Assembly (NCBI GenBank): GCA_949987565.1
Contig: OX465105.1
Location: 22,698,653-22,762,652 of the forward strand
DNA from: Luidia sarsii
Taxonomy: Eukaryota > Echinodermata > Asteroidea > Paxillosida > Luidiidae
Direction: 5' to 3'
Length of the DNA stretch: 64,000 nt
Part shown: in pieces, positions 58,991 to 64,000 of the stretch
How positions within the stretch are numbered: the stretch's first letter is position 1
How the letters are laid out: every line of letters starts with the position of its first letter
Translations under genes and position numbers: made by a program
The notes under the pieces: model-generated
Told to the model about the DNA's origin: nothing
Databases searched by the model: none
The model's input: the letters and a program-made list of their open reading frames with translations, nothing else

Positions 58991-59654
58991 GCCTAGTCCA
59001 AACATGTTTGCAACATTAATGAACGGCACACGTGTAACTCATGCATAGAAATGATGAATGAATGGTGACAAGCACTGTACAGGTGTAAATGTACATGTAC
59101 ATGTACAGGTGTATGTACATGTACATGTACATTGTACATGTACATGTACATGTACGTATGCAGTACACAAATACATACTGTGTACAGGTGTGTGTTGCAT
59201 TGCATTGTACTGTACATGTAAAACACCCTGCTGTGTTTTTGTTTAATTTATTCATTTCAGGAATGCAATATGTTGTCAGCGGCCAGCAGGTCTCTATGAA
59301 CATGGTCTCACTTTCATTGTCAAGTATAAAACAAAGCATGTAGAGTAGTGTATGTTTACAATGTACTGTACAATGTAACCCAGTCCTGCAGGATTTGTTT
59401 GCCAAGATCCTAAACCAGAGAAAAAGCTCTGTTGTCCTCCCGCTATTGAGTGACATCGGTGACCCTGATAAACCCTCCAGTGCTAATTCTTCTTTCTCGC
59501 TTTCACTCTTTACGCACCCCGGTCTGCATCATAGCATCAGCCATCCCAGTCTTTGACCGGTCTGCTATCTCCGTTCCCTTTGTTCCGTTACGAGAGATAT
59601 TAATGCACTGCCCAGCATACATTATGTACAGTGTATGTGTAGTAATATGTAGCC

Positions 59655-59850
59655 TGGTCTGATTTCATAGAGCTGCTCAAATGCCAAAATGTGCTGTATA
59701 CATGACATGTATTGTATTGTAAGCACAAAAAGGCATGATTCATAGGATCACCTTGCCGACCCAAATTTCACCTTTTTTCGGGCTAAGTAAAGAACAGTGG
59801 AATACAAGTCAATAGCAATTAAGGACTTGATTTCTAGGGGAGGAGGGGGG
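59655..59850. repeat. GCTTAAGC-family MITE fragment
   Basis: TGATTTCATAGAGCTGCTCA, CATGATTCATAGGATCACCT and GGAATACAAGTCAATAGCAA match the internal and left portions of 19914-20155 (the latter block in inverse sense). The right terminus is lost. Confidence 0.6.
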
Positions 59851-60419
59851 AGGAGGAGGAGGGGGCAACCTTGCCACTTTTAGCTGCAAACGAAGCATAA
59901 TCATTGAGGACAGGGAGGTCAGGTGTGCAGAACCACCCATGCCATCATCAGCCGAAATAAACTCCTGCTGAAGGGATAGGCATGAATAAGTGCGGATCTC
60001 CTGTGCACTCTCTCTGAACCAACCCTGTGTATGCTAATTATATTCTCAATTTAAGGTCCCTTGGATGTTTTTGCAAAAAGGGGCAGGAGAGCCAAGATAA
60101 ATATAAGGTTGCCCAGAAGTGGCTCTGAAGAGGGGTATGATTTTTTTCTGTGGGGGGGGGGGGTGCACCTGAGAGGGGGCAATGGAGGCATTTTCATATT
60201 TGTGCATATCGTGCAATGATTATTAGCCAAACAAGTACAGGAAAACATTATTGGAAACTTTTGAACAATCTTGAATGGCAGTGGCAAAGAAACTTTGACA
60301 AAATGAAAAAGATTGGCATTTCAACTTGTTGATTACAGTATGTAGGTTATTGATAATATTGAAAGGCCAATGGTTTGGTAAATGCAAACGTTGTGTATTA
60401 ACCCCATCTTCCCACACTT

Positions 60420-60865
60420 TTTTGTTGCTTTTGACCCAAATCCTGCAAGATCCTACAATCCTTCAGTGTTAAAAGCCCAATATGACCCGAATCCTACACA
60501 ATTCTACAATACTGTTGGCGGTGCGCCACTGCCTGAATCCTTAATTTTTGAAAGGAAAATGTTTTGAAATTTTTGAAAAGGACAAAAAACTTAGTTTGTT
60601 TTTCTGTGGCTAATAAACTTTACAACTAAATGTATAATTTTATAACCACACGACCCGAATCCTTCAAAATCCTATTTTTGTGTTTGTCCCATGGAGTCCC
60701 AATTCTACAAGATCATCCTTTATCACTGTATCACATTGGGCCTAGTAACCCGTATCCTGCATTTTCCTACAGTGACAAAACCGCCTTATGCCCCCAATCC
60801 TGCAAATTCCTACAATGCATCAACTCTCAAGTACTCTAAATCCTACAATTTCCTGCAGTAGGAAA
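60420..60865. repeat. Irregular AATCCTGCAA / ATCCTACAAT repeat
   Basis: At least eight copies of CCGAATCCTACA or AATCCTGCAAATTCCTACAA are separated by unequal spacers over about 440 bp. It is a decayed minisatellite or internally repetitive element. Confidence 0.65.
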
Positions 60866-62154
60866 CTAGGATGATTTGGGGAGGTCAGGGTTAAGTACCG
60901 GTACATGTACATGTACATGTACATGTACATGTACATACACGTGTGTACAATTTACAGATTACAATAATTCAAGGGCCAACTGTACAACGAAAAGTATAGA
61001 ACCATGGCAAGCCTTATGCCTATACTTTCTACCTATAGATTTCAATCAATACAGTTTGCATAAAATTGCCTTAGTGTATACATGTAGATATGTGTTTGTT
61101 GCCGTTTGTTTGCCCTTGATAGCCAGTTACCGTAATAATAAACCTCGGGGTCCCCACATCCTCTGCACACCTACGATGTATGTCATTGGAAATGTTCATT
61201 TTATTGCCCCGGTAATTAAAAAAAAGCATACTGCCAGTGCCAGATAAGCTTACATACACATGTACTGTAGTTCAATCAGTTGCTTTTAAAAAAAAGTCAA
61301 TTTTCACAGCCCGAGACATCTTTCCCTGAAAGATGAGTAATTTTCATGCAGAAAGGTAAACACCGGAAACCAATTATTGGGCATGAGTGGAATGAAAAAG
61401 ATAGCAATAATTATAATGTCTGTTTTAGATTGTTGCACATCTGGCGATATCCCAGTCCTTTGCATGGGATTTGCAAATTGAGTGCTGTGTTTATGTATGT
61501 GGCACGAATGTTGCTTGTAATGTAAACAATTACGCATCTGCTGGATCCATGCTACATGTAGATATCATTATGGACACTTGTATGGGACCTATAGTGTGGT
61601 CATATTGTGGTTGTCATGGTTCTCTTTTGGGGCATATACTCAATTATGGTTTGTCATTATGTGCAGTGTACGTATACGTCACAACGCACAGTATGTGTTC
61701 AGTACTAATGCTACAGTATGCGTGGTGTACTGTCTGCACTGTAAGCACTCACACTCACAGTGGTTACATAGCAATGTTGGCAACCCCACCCAGTACCCTG
61801 TTACAGTCATTTGATGGCCAGTTCGTAATCGTTTGCAATCAACTAAACGTTGCCGTGATGAAAAGCCCTTACTCTAACTCTGTTTCCAGGCAACTGCTGT
61901 ATGTGTTATCTTTTCAACTCGTTAGCGATGTCATGACTACGGAAGGCCATTAAATGCATACAGGATTGTACGTGTTCATCAAACCACAGGCCCCCAATAC
62001 CAAGCTAATACACATACATGTACATGTACATGTAGCATAATTTAGTTAAAAATAAAATGCTAGAATGATGCAAAATGCTTAATGGCTTAAATGACCGAAA
62101 TGCAAATCTCAAAAGTGTAGACAGTACAATGTACATGTAGATGTACATTTTGTA

Positions 62155-62430
62155 GGCCTGACGTTTCGATCCTACATGTAGCAGGACCGTTCTCAAAGGC
62201 AGCCTTTGAGAACGGTCCTGCTAGGATCAAAACGTCAGGCCCTCTTCAACTTTGATTAATTTAGTAGTACAAACAAACTTTCAATGTAATCAATGTACAC
62301 TGTACACAAATGTACATTGTCTCAAAAGTTAGAAAGGTCCTGCTAGGATCGAAACGTCAGGCCCACTATCTTTTGAGATTTATGTATTGCAGGTCATTTT
62401 AGTCAGTGAGCAGTTTGCAACAGTTTTTGT
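62155..62430. repeat. Two Penelope-tail fragments
   Basis: CCTGACGTTTCGATCCT (62157) meets its inverse GGTCCTGCTAGGATCAAAAC at 62213, then a second plus-strand copy at 62330-62430 (AGGTCCTGCTAGGATCGAAA, CAGGCCCACTATCTTT, TTTTAGTCAGTGAGCAGTTT). Confidence 0.85.
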
Positions 62431-64000
62431 ATTTTAACTTCAATTTACACCGTATTAATTAATCCTCTTATCGCCATGGCTGTGTTTCCGTTTGCAACAT
62501 TGGGAAAGTTGGGCACCCTTTTTAGAATGCACATTTACATTACATGAATTATTCTTGTGCGGTCATAACAAGTTACTCACACGGATGTCCATGTACCCGG
62601 TACTGTACATTGTACAAAATGTATTTCGCTTTTACAGTACATGTACATGTGTACGTGCAAATGAGCTGCAGTTGCAAAGGATAGGCATTAGGCAAATTTA
62701 CAGGACTGTACATGTACTGTTCAAGCGGTTCAAGGGCGGCCGCTTCCCATGCTCTGATTATTAAAGCATAACATAATTCGAAAAAGTCATGTGCATGTCT
62801 CTTTGTTGTGTCGTCCAATAGAATGAAACTGTTTTTCATGCTGAAGTGTACAGTGTACATGTACATGTACCTCAGTAAACAATTACTGGACTGGAACTGG
62901 CCTTATAATTTTAATAGAAAGAACTTTGTGAAACAAAGCAATGTCTGGCTTGTTGGCCTCTCGTCTCAGAGGTGTGTGGGAATGTCATTGCAGCATTCAA
63001 CATGGCAGCCGACCTCACCAGTAGTAGCACATGTACATGTAGCACTGTAGGAGAGGGGAAAAAGGCATCCCTGCAGATGGACACACTTGATGGGGCGTAA
63101 TGGACTGCCATAAAAGATAATGTCTGCTGTTTACCAGCCAACACGGACATTGATATACATGTACAGTACTGTACATGGGATGATGGGACGGTCTCCACCC
63201 AGTCTGGTCACTAGGATGACATTTGCATGTACACCGCTCCGGCACATCAAATATTGATCCAATATATTCTTAAGCTGTCTGTGTAGGATGGCTCCTCTGA
63301 CGGGTAGTGCTGCTGCTACATGTACATGTACATGTACATTTGTACTGTACATGTACATGTTCATGTACATACACCACCTGTACCGTACTTTACATCATAC
63401 ACTGTGTACATGTGTACGTACATGTACATGTACGTACATTGTACTGTACTGTACCAGTGTACATGTACATGTACATGTATGTAAGCTGGTCTGTAAGTAC
63501 TCATTAGTATACAGTACTACCGGTATGTACATGTACATGTACATGTACATTACTGTACATGTAGATGCATTGTTAAATTGTTTTACAGTATTACTGACAC
63601 GCAATTCTGCTTTGCCTGTGAGTGTGAGGTGTCTTTAAATGAAATAAACCGTTTACATTTACATGTACCGGTACCAGTACATGCACCAAGCTAAACATGT
63701 CAATGTACATGTACTTGTGCAATGTAGTCTGTACATGTACATGTACTGTACATGATTGAAACAGGGAGTCCTGTATTACACTACAAGGGGCATACATGTA
63801 CCATAAATACATGTATGAGATTGTCGCATCCACTGTGTTCACTAGCACAAATGCATACTTTAATACCGGTACTTTATACATGTACTGTACATGTACACGT
63901 ACATGGACATTTGATTTATTGTGGGACCTCTGTGCATAGTCTCTCCATAAGATACCCAGACTTCCTCACACTCACAGCCAAGAGCATTCAAGTCCAATGT

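Larger units (their letters stand above)
49690..63930. repeat. Dense TACATG/CATGTA microsatellite clusters
   Basis: Runs of the palindromic hexamer TACATG (ACATGTACATGTAC) recur dozens of times through syntaxin-1 introns 1 to 3, with cores at 49700-50000, 51000-51440, 57660-57930, 58090-58580, 59085-59155, 60895-60945 and 63300-63560. The same motif is rare before 45000. The many short frames rich in Met-Tyr-Thr-Cys come from it. Confidence 0.9.
53108..64000 (+). other. Syntaxin-1 intron 3 (incomplete)
   Basis: No exon is recognised. It holds a tRNA-like palindrome (53156-53206), TACATG clusters, a TTGAT-rich tract (56330-56770), C-rich minisatellite (58903-58990), a GCTTAAGC-family fragment (59655-59850), an irregular AATCCTGCAA repeat (60420-60865) and Penelope tails (62155-62430). 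No other gene on either strand is supported. Confidence 0.6.

Noticed and set aside
63975..64000. Syntaxin exon beginning AKSIQVQ at the right edge
   Set aside because: Resembles KSIEQ only for three residues; the phase and the required preceding exon are absent.

Overview
This is nuclear DNA from an animal with long introns. All five recognisable genes are spliced or eukaryote-specific and match vertebrate proteins closely: VPS37, DNAJC30, BUD23, RAN and syntaxin-1. The rest is introns, long untranslated regions and many young repeats (foldback elements, MITEs, tRNA-derived SINEs, Penelope-like retroelement tails, minisatellites, and dense TACATG microsatellite). The repeat style and protein divergence suggest a marine invertebrate deuterostome (echinoderm, hemichordate or amphioxus type; a sea star would fit), but the phylum cannot be fixed from sequence alone.

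Layout. 1-5384: no recognisable gene; probably the 3' untranslated region or intergenic flank of a gene to the left, then the VPS37 promoter side. 5478-8473 (+): VPS37, five coding exons. 8474-14381: 3' side of VPS37 with minisatellites and SINE copies. 14382-15029 (-): single-exon DNAJC30. 15030-16343: divergent promoter region. 16344-26348 (+): BUD23, ten coding exons, its introns loaded with repeats. 26349-31900: intergenic and RAN 5' region. 31921-40481 (+): RAN, six coding exons; its last intron holds a 3.3-kb minisatellite of 27-bp units. 40482-45394: RAN 3' side and syntaxin-1 promoter side. 45395 to beyond the right edge (+): syntaxin-1, of which only the first three coding exons (70 codons) are seen; intron 3 fills 53108-64000.

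The genes do unrelated jobs (ESCRT-I sorting, mitochondrial J-protein, 18S rRNA methylation, nuclear transport, synaptic fusion), so this is not an operon-like system. The order is nevertheless meaningful. VPS37-DNAJC30-BUD23-STX1 is the order of human VPS37D-DNAJC30-BUD23-STX1A in the Williams-Beuren region (7q11.23). RAN, which sits here between BUD23 and STX1, lies in human next to STX2 at 12q24.33, with VPS37B at 12q24.31. The window therefore looks like the unduplicated ancestor of two human paralogous blocks.

The most unusual non-genic content is a Penelope-like retroelement 3' end with a GIY-YIG coding remnant, inserted into one arm of a 1.6-kb foldback element in syntaxin intron 1. 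Its tail identifies a family of roughly 16 dispersed fragments that carry a stem-loop followed by GAAACGTC, reminiscent of a hammerhead ribozyme core.
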